Assembly (NCBI RefSeq): GCF_000337035.1
Contig: NZ_AOJL01000037.1
Span: 17,345-81,344 of the forward strand
Length of the DNA: 64,000 nt
Origin: Halorubrum coriense DSM 10284
Lineage (GTDB): Archaea; Halobacteriota; Halobacteria; Halobacteriales; Haloferacaceae
Reading direction: 5' to 3'
Within the stretch, counting starts at the first letter, position 1. Each line of letters begins with the position of its first letter. Under the pieces are notes generated by a model that made no database searches, was not told where the DNA came from, and saw only the letters and a list, made by a program, of their open reading frames with translations. Shown here piece by piece: positions 53,061 to 60,311 of the stretch. Made by a program: the position numbers and the translations under genes.

Positions 53061-54670
53061 AGGCGGTCGAGACGGCCCCGCACGAGTACATGGCGAACTA
53101 CGTGTATTCCGGGCTCGGGGCGTGGTTCGGCGCCGCGCGGCTCGTTGACGCGACCGGAAGCCGTCGCGGGAGCTTTACGCTCGACGGCGAGAAGTGGCGC
53201 GTAACGCTCTCCTATCAGGAGTCTGGGCTCGCCCCGCCGGACGGCGGCGAGACGCCTGACGGGACACGCGTCGACTTCGACACGCTCCGGGAGTTCCGGC
53301 TGAACGCGGTCGCCGACGACGAGGTCGGCGAGCGGAAGGTGAAGGCGCTCATCCAGCCGCGGTGGCGCGGGCTCAAATCCACCGAGGGGAAATCGGTCGC
53401 CCGGCCGCTGTGGGATCTCGGCGACGCGGTGAACGTTCGCGTGAACGCGTCGAACGTCGAATTCGACGAGATCGAGACGGTGATCCACCGGGCGGCGGGA
53501 GCGGTGACGCTCGATCCGATGTACTTCACGAACCGTCGCGAGGAGTACAGTGTGGTGATCGACGCGGCGCGGTACGTTCGGCTCGACTGCGACGTGTCCG
53601 GTGCGATCCACTCCCGAGAGGGCCCGCTCGCGCGGATGGGCCACCTGCTCGAAAGCGACCGATCGGGATATCGAAAGCTCGTACAGGACGACACCGAGCG
53701 GGCGGGGTACTACCACACGGTGACACTCGGGCCGAAGCGGGTCCGTGAGGCGTTTCCGGACCACCGGGTTCCGAAAGAGTTCAAGCACTACTACGCGCGA
53801 AACGCGGAGTCGCTGCCGGACGATCACCCGCTCGCGCACCCGAAGGTCGAAGCGTCGTATCAGTCGAGTCGGTGGGACGAGACGCTTCGGCCGGTCGATC
53901 ACGCGGAGATTACTGACGAGCTTGAAGAGGCGATCCTCGCGACGTTGAACGAGTCAGGACTTCCCACGCAACCACTTGACGACGGCCCGGGTGGCGGTCG
54001 TACGTTCGTCGAAGACGCGTACTTCGAGGCGGAGACCGTCGACCGGTCGCGGGTACTCCCGCTCAACCTCGAACGCGTCGAAAGCGACCAGCGGAACGTC
54101 GTCGTGCGTCAGCTCGCAGATGGACTCTCGCCGATTGAGTGGGACTCGCTGAAGACGCTCGTCACGGACGGTGGCGACGTGTCGCCGGCGGAAATCGCAG
54201 ACGAACACGACTGGCACCCGGACAGCGTCCGGCGGGGGCTCCGACGGATCGAAGACATGGTTGTTCGCGAGCAGGGCTCGGTAGCGCTGCGGTCGCACCA
54301 CGTCGCCGAGCAGGTCGTCGAGGCGCTTGACGCGGCGCGTGAGGGCGTCCGGAACGCGATAGGTACCGCGGCGAACGCGGTCCAGAACGCGGAGCGCGAG
54401 TCGCTCGACGAGCGGACGGACGAACTGATCGCGTTCTGCCAGTCGAACGGGATCCACATCGACGAGCGCGAGGCGCACCTCCGGGTTCGAATGGGGAACC
54501 TCGCTGGCGAGTCTTGGTCGGAGTTGGTGACGCGACTCAAGCGGTACTGGGTTGGTGCGGGTCGCGATCCAGAGCGACTGAAAGAGGCGGTGTCTCACTA
54601 CCGGGACGCGTCAGGTCCGAAGATTCGCCCGGTTCGGAGCGCGTGGGGGAAGGGGCAGACGCTCCGGTAG
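53057..54670 (+). CDS. large winged-helix protein, candidate replication protein
   Basis: 537 residues, ATG in a 4-nt overlap. The N-terminal 280 residues are a beta-rich domain I do not recognise (APHEYMANYVYSGLGAWFG, later VTLDPMYFTNRREEYSVV). Residues about 355-415 form a winged helix (LKTLVTDGGDVSPAEIADEH, DSVRRGLRRIEDMVV), followed by a helical stretch and a second small domain. I recall similar proteins (DUF7845-type) at the same place in haloarchaeal plasmids and integrated elements, where a replication or partition role is suspected. No rolling-circle (HUH/Tyr), primase or helicase motif is seen, so this is only a candidate. Confidence 0.6.
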   Translation: MKAVETAPHEYMANYVYSGLGAWFGAARLVDATGSRRGSFTLDGEKWRVTLSYQESGLAPPDGGETPDGTRVDFDTLREFRLNAVADDEVGERKVKALIQPRWRGLKSTEGKSVARPLWDLGDAVNVRVNASNVEFDEIETVIHRAAGAVTLDPMYFTNRREEYSVVIDAARYVRLDCDVSGAIHSREGPLARMGHLLESDRSGYRKLVQDDTERAGYYHTVTLGPKRVREAFPDHRVPKEFKHYYARNAESLPDDHPLAHPKVEASYQSSRWDETLRPVDHAEITDELEEAILATLNESGLPTQPLDDGPGGGRTFVEDAYFEAETVDRSRVLPLNLERVESDQRNVVVRQLADGLSPIEWDSLKTLVTDGGDVSPAEIADEHDWHPDSVRRGLRRIEDMVVREQGSVALRSHHVAEQVVEALDAAREGVRNAIGTAANAVQNAERESLDERTDELIAFCQSNGIHIDEREAHLRVRMGNLAGESWSELVTRLKRYWVGAGRDPERLKEAVSHYRDASGPKIRPVRSAWGKGQTLR

Positions 54671-55237
54671 CGCGGCCCCTCGTGAGTGGCAACACTACCC
54701 TGACCTCCTTTTTGCGGCTGTTTTCGCTGACTTTAGACAGGGTTGGCTTGTCGAGCGGCGTCGATCGCGACCGCAACACAAGCGCGATCTCATCGTCGAC
54801 CGCCGACCGAACGAGTCGATCCGACACCCGGGGGTCGGTCGACGGTTAGGGGTGTGGCTAAGGCCACACGGCTAAGGTACCACCTCTACTTTCGCGAGGT
54901 CGGCCGCGCGCCTCTGGCGCGCTAGAAAATTTTTCGTTTGGGTTGCGGTTGGCCACTGCGCCGACCGGCACCGACGAACAAATCTCAACCGAATCCCAGC
55001 TACGTGGTCCCCACGGATTCAGGCTCGACACCGAGATCACACGCGTATAAACAGAGGTATGCGCCGGGCAGGTAGGTGAATGAATTGCCGAATCGTATCG
55101 CAGTCTGTCTATTCACGTGTTTGATTCATTCAGGCGATCTCGGCACTTCGGCCATCTCATTCGCTAATTCGGCTCTGTTGGAATCCTATTCTTTAGACAC
55201 GGTGTCGTCTGAAACAGCCCGTCGCTGAAGGACGATG
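54671..55237. other. intergenic region after the operon: repeats, terminator, possible origin
   Basis: No supported gene in 567 bp. It contains T-rich stretches after the operon, a hairpin GTGTGGC-TAAG-GCCACAC at 54852-54869 overlapping a direct repeat GGCTAAGG (54856-54863 and 54870-54877, period 14), a strong hairpin with T run (54905-54933), and an increasingly AT-rich right half. In a self-replicating circle, a site next to the replication gene with direct and inverted repeats is a natural place for an origin (inference). Confidence 0.45.
54905..54933 (+). terminator. hairpin followed by A/T run
   Basis: GCGCGCC (54905-54911), loop TCT, GGCGCGC (54915-54921), then tagaaaatttttc. A 7-bp all-GC stem followed by a T run is terminator-like and would end the coupled operon. 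Confidence 0.5.
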
Positions 55238-55702
55238 TTAATCAGATGTGTAGTGCCACCGCACTAAATTCGGGTCGGACGCACGATTGACGCCACGATA
55301 GTCCCACCCAGTGTGATAATACCACCCATTCGCTTCTGATTCTATCGGACAATCAGCACCGATACTGCCATACGTTTCTGCTATCTGTTCGACAAGCGTT
55401 GATCCAAGGCCTTGACTGCGGTAATCTTCTGCGACTGCAATTCGATGTAACTCAGTTATCGAATCAGGGTCATCTACCGACTCGATTGCGACACCTGCCG
55501 CAATTTTATCTTTATCATCCATCACAGCCCACAGATCGACATCGATATACGGCGGATTTTTTACAAAGTCCGCGCCACTAGTATTAGCGTTCAACCACCC
55601 GACCAGTCCAGGAGCGTTTTGCTCTCTCGCTTTCAAACGGAATTTGCTATCATCGACGAACGGATCATCCATCTGGACGTTGATTGGCCCCGGTGGTCCC
55701 AT
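55238..55702 (-). CDS. GNAT family N-acetyltransferase
   Basis: 154 residues. Acetyl-CoA motif A reads IAVAEDYRSQGLGSTLVEQI (R/Q-x-x-G-x-G/A), preceded by the strand ESVDDPDSITELHRIAV. C-terminal region DYRGVNRASDPN. Lower GC than surrounding genes and opposite orientation to the operon: likely accessory cargo of the element. The substrate (small molecule or protein N-terminus) is unknown. Confidence 0.75.
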   Translation of the reverse strand: MGPPGPINVQMDDPFVDDSKFRLKAREQNAPGLVGWLNANTSGADFVKNPPYIDVDLWAVMDDKDKIAAGVAIESVDDPDSITELHRIAVAEDYRSQGLGSTLVEQIAETYGSIGADCPIESEANGWYYHTGWDYRGVNRASDPNLVRWHYTSD

Positions 55703-55895
55703 GTTTGCTCTTACTTAGTCTCTGTATATAAATGGGAAAGTTGGAATAAGACTTGACTGCGAGAGATTCGCCTTGTACTGGCCACAGCCAGTCAGAATGT
55801 ACTATCTCCTAGGGATTTCAACAGAGCCACTAACGTAGACTGAAGTCTCCTCGCTGATACCACGCTTAGGTCTTCGAGTGTCACCCAGAGATATC

Positions 55896-55903
55896 TTTAA
55901 ATA
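55896..55903 (+). promoter_or_regulatory. TATA box of the 55927 gene
   Basis: TTTAAATA, 24-31 nt before the ATG at 55927, in the expected place for a leaderless transcript. Confidence 0.6.
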
Positions 55904-55926
55904 AACCACCGTACCTGCGAGGGTCG

Positions 55927-56136
55927 ATGGGCTTCAAAAGTCTCGTTGACCGCGACGGGAGTGGAACCGTGACAATCGACAAGCAGCATCTCAAGCTCGA
56001 CGGGCTTGTCGCCGAGGACGGGTCGATCAAAGAAGCCGAGGCGCACGTTCAGCGCGTTGGCGAGGGATCGTATCTCGTTCGGTTCCCAGAAGGCGGGGAG
56101 GTACAATCGTTGAACGAACTCGTTGGGAGAGCGTGA
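55927..56136 (+). CDS. small hypothetical protein, 69 aa
   Basis: MGFKSLVDRDGSGTVTIDKQ, later VQRVGEGSYLVRFPEGGEVQS: an acidic, beta-rich little protein. The clear TATA box before it and the haloarchaeal composition support this strand over the overlapping minus-strand ORF. The IDKQHLKLDGLV stretch resembles the short AbrB/SpoVT-like fold only loosely, so no function is assigned. Confidence 0.6.
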   Translation: MGFKSLVDRDGSGTVTIDKQHLKLDGLVAEDGSIKEAEAHVQRVGEGSYLVRFPEGGEVQSLNELVGRA

Positions 56137-56400
56137 AACCTGCCGGAGGTAGGTTCTCGACACGACTCCGTGGGGTCCGACGTAGATGTATTCACCATCC
56201 GCGATCTATGTACTTCACTCGGCGCGATCGGTGCGCGAGGTACATAGAACTCGGCCGAGTTGCGGGTGGCGGCCGCAGTGATCGTGGTCGATCTGGCGGT
56301 GTTACTTTAACACAGAGCGGTTCAGTCACTCCAGAACTACGGGATCGCGACCCCGGTACATACGATAGAATATAAATGGGCCGTCGAACCAGCCTCAAGA

Positions 56401-56772
56401 TTATTGGAGAATGCGTCTACCGTGCTTAATATCTGTGAGATATTGTTCTACAGTTTGTGGGTCAATGCTGACTCGTTGAGCAATTTCTGACTTATTCATC
56501 CCACCAAAACTGTACAAAAATCCAACAAGGGCCGGCTTCCCCTCTACAGCGACATCTAATGGAACAGCCTTTGGGGCCCGGTCGATAACGCTCAAATGAA
56601 AATCAAAATTTCTATAGATTAGTTTGAGAATAGTTGTCCGTTTATCTACCTTTTCAAACGAATCAATCTCGATCACCCATTGGTGATCGATTGACTCCAA
56701 TCCGACCCTTATCTGGGAAGCTATACCGAAATCATGTGTTTCTATTTCCAGTTGCTTTTGAGAGGGAGCCAT
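56401..56772 (-). CDS. HTH transcriptional regulator, 123 aa
   Basis: The C-terminus has a helix-turn-helix: GGMNKSEIAQRVSIDPQTVEQYLTDI. The N-terminal 85 residues are a mixed alpha/beta domain (GLESIDHQWVIEIDSF, then ILKLIYRNFDFHLSVID) that may bind a ligand or dimerise. Low GC and little acidic bias, as typical of recently acquired mobile DNA. Probably regulates element genes. Confidence 0.65.
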   Translation of the reverse strand: MAPSQKQLEIETHDFGIASQIRVGLESIDHQWVIEIDSFEKVDKRTTILKLIYRNFDFHLSVIDRAPKAVPLDVAVEGKPALVGFLYSFGGMNKSEIAQRVSIDPQTVEQYLTDIKHGRRILQ

Positions 56773-56964
56773 CGCGACATGAAAAGTATATATTTTGTAT
56801 ACAAAAGTCTCCTGACTAGGTTGGCTATATTTCTATAACCTACTCTTAGAGGCTAATGAGCCCGTCTACACACACCATACTGAACTATTTTATACTGGAC
56901 TGTTTCTCCCCGCGGTAGCGGCACTCACTTTCTGTTCATCCGGTTCAGATCATCCGCTAGACGG

Positions 56965-57291
56965 ATGACAACCGTGAGTCCGCCTATTCTTGCTATGAGT
57001 CAACGCAAGCTCACCGATTACGAACAGAGGCATTGTCCGACATGCGGTCGAACCGACTTCGACACGGAAAAAGCGATGAAGATCCATCATAAGTTATCGC
57101 ACGGGGAGTCACTGGCAAAGTCTAATGAGAAGTACCAGTGTCTGGTGTGTAAGAACAACTTCGGTACTAAACAGGGATTGAATAATCATATCTCAAAGAT
57201 ACACCCAAAAGTCTGGAGCAGGATACAGGAACAGGCTTTGACTTTAACACCGGTCGATCCAGCCAAAAAAATTCAGGGACACGATCAGTAG
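56965..57291 (+). CDS. two-finger C2H2 zinc-finger protein
   Basis: 108 residues (Met11 at 56995 is an alternative start). Two classical C2H2 fingers: HCPTCGRTDFDTEKAMKIHH-KLSH and YQCLVCKNNFGTKQGLNNHI-SKIH, each with C-x2-C and H-x3-5-H. C2H2 fingers are common in eukaryotes and in some archaeal viruses and plasmids, rare in chromosomal archaeal genes. Probably a sequence-specific DNA-binding regulator of the element. Confidence 0.75.
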   Translation: MTTVSPPILAMSQRKLTDYEQRHCPTCGRTDFDTEKAMKIHHKLSHGESLAKSNEKYQCLVCKNNFGTKQGLNNHISKIHPKVWSRIQEQALTLTPVDPAKKIQGHDQ

Positions 57292-57336
57292 AGCGGATTA
57301 TCTATTTGATTAAAAAGAGTACCTGTGTCCAACAGA

Positions 57337-57609
57337 TCACTCTTCTAAGTCATCAGCGTGAAGATCGCCTGTGAGATACTCACGACCAAGTTCAGAAAGG
57401 CGGTAGATCCCACGCTCCTTATTATGGTATTCAATCAGTCCATGCTCACGCAGAATTGACACATGCTCTCGAATTGTTTGGTGCCCCCAATCGGTATTAA
57501 CAGCGATCAGTGCTGGGCTAAGTACGAGTTCATCTTCGTCCCCGTTCTCTAATCTTTCGAGAATATCCCGATCGACGGGTGTCATCCATGAAGCAAGTGG
57601 GGGACGCAT
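57337..57609 (-). CDS. winged-helix repressor, phiH1-repressor-like
   Basis: 90 residues: MRPPLASWMTPVDRDILERL, recognition region VNTDWGHQTIREHVSILREHG, wing HNKERGIYRLSELGREYLTG. The N-terminal signature (MRPP..WM.P.D..ILE.L) is that of the haloarchaeal phage phiH repressor family. It is divergent from the integrase region, and the nested palindromes at 57666-57742 lie right in front of it. The likely role is to repress the promoter at 57711 and itself. Confidence 0.75.
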   Translation of the reverse strand: MRPPLASWMTPVDRDILERLENGDEDELVLSPALIAVNTDWGHQTIREHVSILREHGLIEYHNKERGIYRLSELGREYLTGDLHADDLEE

Positions 57610-57665
57610 TAGCCTATGAGGCTAATAGGATTATCAGTATGCTTTATTATTTTCATGCGGATAAC

Positions 57666-57742
57666 TTACAAACCAATCTGCGGGTTTGACAAACTATACT
57701 GTAGGTAAGATTTATATCACCAACCTACAGAATGGTTTGTAA
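57666..57742. promoter_or_regulatory. nested operator repeats around a TATA box
   Basis: Outer arms TTACAAACCA (57666-57675) and TGGTTTGTAA (57733-57742), 10 bp perfect. Inner arms CTGTAGGT (57699-57706) and ACCTACAG (57723-57730), 8 bp perfect, enclosing the TATA-like tttatat at 57711-57717. A third palindrome GTTTG-A-CAAAC lies at 57684-57694. The recurring half-site GTTTG suggests one protein bound at several places, most simply the winged-helix repressor transcribed leftward from here. Confidence 0.7.
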
Positions 57743-57840
57743 CGGAAGCACTCTCGCGGACCCGTCGCCTCTCGATGGGTCCACTCTGAAAGGATTGCGG
57801 ACCCCGCTGCTAGGGACAGCGGGTCCGCGTGAGCTTCCGT
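57742..57840 (+). ncRNA. candidate structured RNA or leader with two alternative folds
   Basis: The predicted start, about 27 nt after TATA 57711-57717, falls on the first base of the structure. Closing stem ACGGAAGC (57742-57749) with GCTTCCGT (57833-57840). Hairpin 1 GGACCC/GGGTCC (57758-57763, 57777-57782). Hairpin 2 GCGGACCCCGCTG (57797-57809), loop CTAGGGA, CAGCGGGTCCGC (57817-57828), 12 pairs with one bulged C. A rival 10-bp pairing CGCGGACCCG (57755-57764) with CGGGTCCGCG (57820-57829) would exclude both hairpins. No open frame shows coding character. It could be a copy-control RNA, attenuator or untranslated leader of the integrase operon. Confidence 0.6.
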
Positions 57841-57968
57841 GAGTAAGCACGAAAGCCATGCTCGACCACTACGCACCGGGGTTTGAAATCCCCGATCGAC
57901 CGAGGAACCGCAACACAATCACCGGACACGACCACTTTCAGTTTCACTGCGCGCGTCAGGATCTTCTC

Positions 57969-57976
57969 TTTTTAAC
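57969..57976 (+). promoter_or_regulatory. TATA-like box of the integrase operon
   Basis: TTTTTAAC, 23-30 nt before the ATG at 57999, suggesting a leaderless transcript and supporting that start over the in-frame ATG at 57858. Confidence 0.5.
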
Positions 57977-57998
57977 CACCGTCCGTCGGTCGGAATCG

Positions 57999-58259
57999 AT
58001 GCCTCCGAAAGAAGTTGTGCGGATTGAAAACCGGCAGGATAGGTGGCGGTTCGTGTGTCCCCGCGGTCATCGTTCGTGGGAACCGACGAATCACCATTTC
58101 TGGTGTCGCAACTGCGCCGCGAGCGACGACTACGACGGCGTGTTTCAGACCCTCCGCGATCGGAAGACCGGTGCCGAGCTGACCCGCGATCGGGTGCGAC
58201 TCATGACGCCAGTCGGCCCCTACGACCGCGATCTCGACGGTAAGGAGGGGTTCGCGTGA
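57999..58259 (+). CDS. zinc-ribbon protein coupled to the integrase
   Basis: 86 residues from ATG 57999 (MPPKEVVRIENRQDRWRFVC). Zinc ribbon with VCPRGHRSW and HHFWCRNC. The stop overlaps the integrase GTG (GTGA, 58256-58259), so both are made from one mRNA. In SNJ2 the integrase works with two small co-transcribed proteins needed for integration; this one occupies the position of such an accessory factor (inference). The in-frame ATG at 57858 would add 47 residues without a clear fold. Confidence 0.7.
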   Translation: MPPKEVVRIENRQDRWRFVCPRGHRSWEPTNHHFWCRNCAASDDYDGVFQTLRDRKTGAELTRDRVRLMTPVGPYDRDLDGKEGFA

Positions 58260-59299
58260 GCGACGACTTGGAACCGATCCCGCCCGAGCGCGCCGTCGAG
58301 ATGCACCTCGACCGAATGAAAGAGGATCGCGCTGAGTGGACTCGAACAACCCACCAAAGCGAACTTCGACCCTTTGTCGAGTGGTGTCGCGAAGAAGGTG
58401 CGATCGACAATCTGAACGAACTCTCCGGTCGCGACCTCTACGAATACCGGATCTGGCGTCGCGAGGGAGGGTACAGCAACAGCAAGGTCGACGAACTCGC
58501 GAAAAAGACGCTTCACTCGAACCTCTCGACGTTGCGGTCGTTCCTCAAGTTCTGCGGGGAGATCGAAGCGGTCCCGTCGGACCTATTCGAAAAGGTGCCG
58601 CTCGTGAAGCTCACCCGCGAGGACGAGGTGAGCGACTCGTACCTCCGTCCGGAGCGTGCGGCCGACATCGTCGAGTACCTCTCGCGGTACGAGTACGCGA
58701 GTCGCGACCACGTCGTGTGGTCGTTGATCTGGCACACCGGCGCTCGCCTCGGTGCCGTCCGCGCTCTCGACATGGGCGATCTCGAACTAGAGGGAAACAA
58801 CCCCTCAATCGAGTTCGTTCACCGCCCGGAGACGGGTACCCCGCTCAAGAACGACACCGCGAGCGAACGCGTGAACCGCGTCAGCCGTCGAGTGGCGCAG
58901 ATTCTAGAGGATTACATCGACGGTCCGCGGACGGACACCGTCGATGATCACGGTCGGAACCCACTCGTGACCACCGACGCGGGGCGGATCGCGGCCGGAA
59001 CCATCCGGAAGGCGTTCTACCGGTGGACTCGGCCGTGTTTCATCGGCAAGGAGTGTCCGCACGACGAGGATCCGGAGTCGTGTAAGTTCGCGACGTTTCG
59101 GCACGTGAGCGGGTGTCCGTCCGCTCGCTCACCGCACGACGCCCGCAAGGCGCGGGTGACGAAGTACCGGAACGACGGCGTCCCTCGGGGCGTCGTTTCG
59201 GACCAGCTCAACGCGAGCGAGGACGTTCTCGACAAGCACTACGACCGCGCTTCGGAGCGCGAGAAAGCAGATCGCCGCTGGCAGATTATACAACAATGA
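58256..59299 (+). CDS. int: tyrosine recombinase/integrase, SNJ2 type
   Basis: 347 residues, GTG start. N-terminal SAM-like DNA-binding domain at residues 10-115 (TTHQSELRPFVEWCREEG). Catalytic residues: Arg164 in HTGARLG, Lys198 in TPLKND, His294-x-x-Arg297 in SPHDARKARVT, and nucleophile Tyr329 in DKHYDRAS. A Cys/His cluster between them (Cys261, Cys267, His269, Cys276, His283, Cys287) probably binds a metal and is typical of the haloarchaeal SNJ2-like group. All catalytic positions are intact, so the element may still excise. It ends 50 bp before the attR core. Confidence 0.9.
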   Translation: MSDDLEPIPPERAVEMHLDRMKEDRAEWTRTTHQSELRPFVEWCREEGAIDNLNELSGRDLYEYRIWRREGGYSNSKVDELAKKTLHSNLSTLRSFLKFCGEIEAVPSDLFEKVPLVKLTREDEVSDSYLRPERAADIVEYLSRYEYASRDHVVWSLIWHTGARLGAVRALDMGDLELEGNNPSIEFVHRPETGTPLKNDTASERVNRVSRRVAQILEDYIDGPRTDTVDDHGRNPLVTTDAGRIAAGTIRKAFYRWTRPCFIGKECPHDEDPESCKFATFRHVSGCPSARSPHDARKARVTKYRNDGVPRGVVSDQLNASEDVLDKHYDRASEREKADRRWQIIQQ

Positions 59300-59349
59300 G
59301 TGTCACACAAATTCAAGACGATTACAGAGAGATAACTAAGGGACTCAAG

Positions 59350-59363
59350 TCCTGCAGCGCCCA
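59350..59363 (+). repeat. attR core, 14 bp
   Basis: TCCTGCAGCGCCCA, identical to the 3' end of tRNA-Arg at 51374-51387. It marks the right junction of the element with the chromosome. Confidence 0.85.
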
Positions 59364-59725
59364 TAATTTGACGCTCGATAATCGCCAGATAGCGTAGCGA
59401 TCGACGGTCGAACGAGTCTGATTTTTGCTTTCGTTCGATGGATGACCCGGCGAACGGTGTCCGCGGGAATTCGCGTCCGTCCAAGCTGGTGGCAATTCGG
59501 AAAATCGATCACCGATTGGAATAAGACTCTCGGGCTCTGTCAGGATCCGCGTGCTGAATACAGTACGTAGCCAGCACCGCGACCCCGTTATATTCTGTAT
59601 CCGAACCTGAATCAACTGATAGAACGCCCCCGACTAGTGACTGTCATGGATTCAATAGGGGTAGCGCAGATCCCGTATTCGTATTTCGATTTAATAATTA
59701 TCCGTCGGTGCCTTACAACGATTCT
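59364..59725. other. AT-richer region after attR, no gene recognised
   Basis: About 360 bp with no supported gene; base composition is still below the chromosome average, so it may be residue of an older insertion. TAGCGTAGCGA at 59390-59400 is the reverse complement of 51436-51446 just inside attL. Confidence 0.4.
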
Positions 59726-59902
59726 CTATAGCCACTGCCATCCGAGACCGTGTATCACGATAACAGCCAGCACCCCGAAAGCCGCCGTACCCGCCATGTA
59801 GAGAATCATAATGATCCCCATTTGTTTCATACTCATCTCTCCTTCAAGCGCATCTGAAATTCTCATAAGACTGTCTAACAATCTGTCTTGATAAATCCTC
59901 AT
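59726..59902 (-). CDS. small single-span membrane protein, 58 aa
   Basis: From ATG 59902 (MRIYQDRLLDSLMRISDALE); a start at 59929 would add nine residues. An N-terminal amphipathic helix is followed by one strong transmembrane segment (MIILYMAGTAAFGVLAVIVI in outline) and GLGWQWL. No family recognised. Composition fits a real small membrane protein, but conservation cannot be checked here. Confidence 0.4.
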   Translation of the reverse strand: MRIYQDRLLDSLMRISDALEGEMSMKQMGIIMILYMAGTAAFGVLAVIVIHGLGWQWL

Positions 59903-60311
59903 GGATACATGCCTTATCGAGTGCTCCATATTTCAGAGAAATTATTTAACAAGCCATGCGGTTGCCTTGGAATGGGCCCAGTGTGTTTGTCCGGCAGTCT
60001 GTACTGACCGATCACTCTCTCACGAAAGTCGGCCTCGGTTCGTACTACACTCGCGCTGTGTATCTTGTAAGCGGAGCGCAGACATATTTATTAAGTGTCA
60101 GAAACGCCGATTCTGAGACGCGCGAATTCAGCCGTCTTACGCCTCAAAAGTCGGTTCGTTCGACAGTCGAACCGGGTCCTACAGCGCTCATCCGAAATTA
60201 CCTTCTTTCGGAGCACACGCTATTTCCCTCGTAGCGGCGTCTACCCGCCGACTTCCGGCCGGACGAACCGCCTCCTGAACCGTTTAGTACCGTCCCGGTG
60301 AATTCGATCCC
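59903..60311. other. intergenic region with a perfect palindrome and a tRNA-end-like sequence
   Basis: No gene in about 410 bp. GTTCGAC-A-GTCGAAC (60158-60172) is a perfect 7-bp inverted repeat. Immediately after it, TCCTACAGCGCTCA (60177-60190) matches the att core at 12 of 14 positions. gtttagta at 60281-60288 may be the TATA box of the amidohydrolase (ATG 60312). Confidence 0.4.

Larger units (their letters stand above)
51374..59363 (+). mobile_element. integrated element of about 8 kb in tRNA-Arg, SNJ2-type integrase
   Basis: Bounded by direct repeats of the tRNA-Arg 3' end: exact 14-bp core TCCTGCAGCGCCCA at 51374-51387 (attL) and 59350-59363 (attR), extending to 19 bp with one mismatch (51369 and 59345). 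Repeat-to-repeat length is 7976 bp. The integrase gene ends 50 bp before attR. The left part is a plus-strand operon of tightly coupled genes ending in a large winged-helix protein; the right part is AT-richer with cargo and regulators. Integrases of this type, using 14-bp cores in tRNA genes, are known from the pleolipovirus SNJ2. No spike, capsid or packaging ATPase gene is visible, so it is a plasmid-like or decayed proviral element. Confidence 0.85.

Noticed and set aside
55897..56163. 88-codon minus-strand ORF in the mobile element
   Set aside because: Lies opposite the 69-codon gene at 55927, which has a good TATA box and acidic composition; the minus frame has neither.
57858..57998. 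Upstream in-frame start of the zinc-ribbon gene
   Set aside because: The added 47 residues look non-coding, and a TATA-like box sits at the right distance from ATG 57999; kept only as an alternative.
51565..59299. Complete provirus
   Set aside because: An integrase, a repressor and viral-type small genes are present, but no spike, capsid, membrane structural or packaging gene could be found, so I call it an integrative element only.
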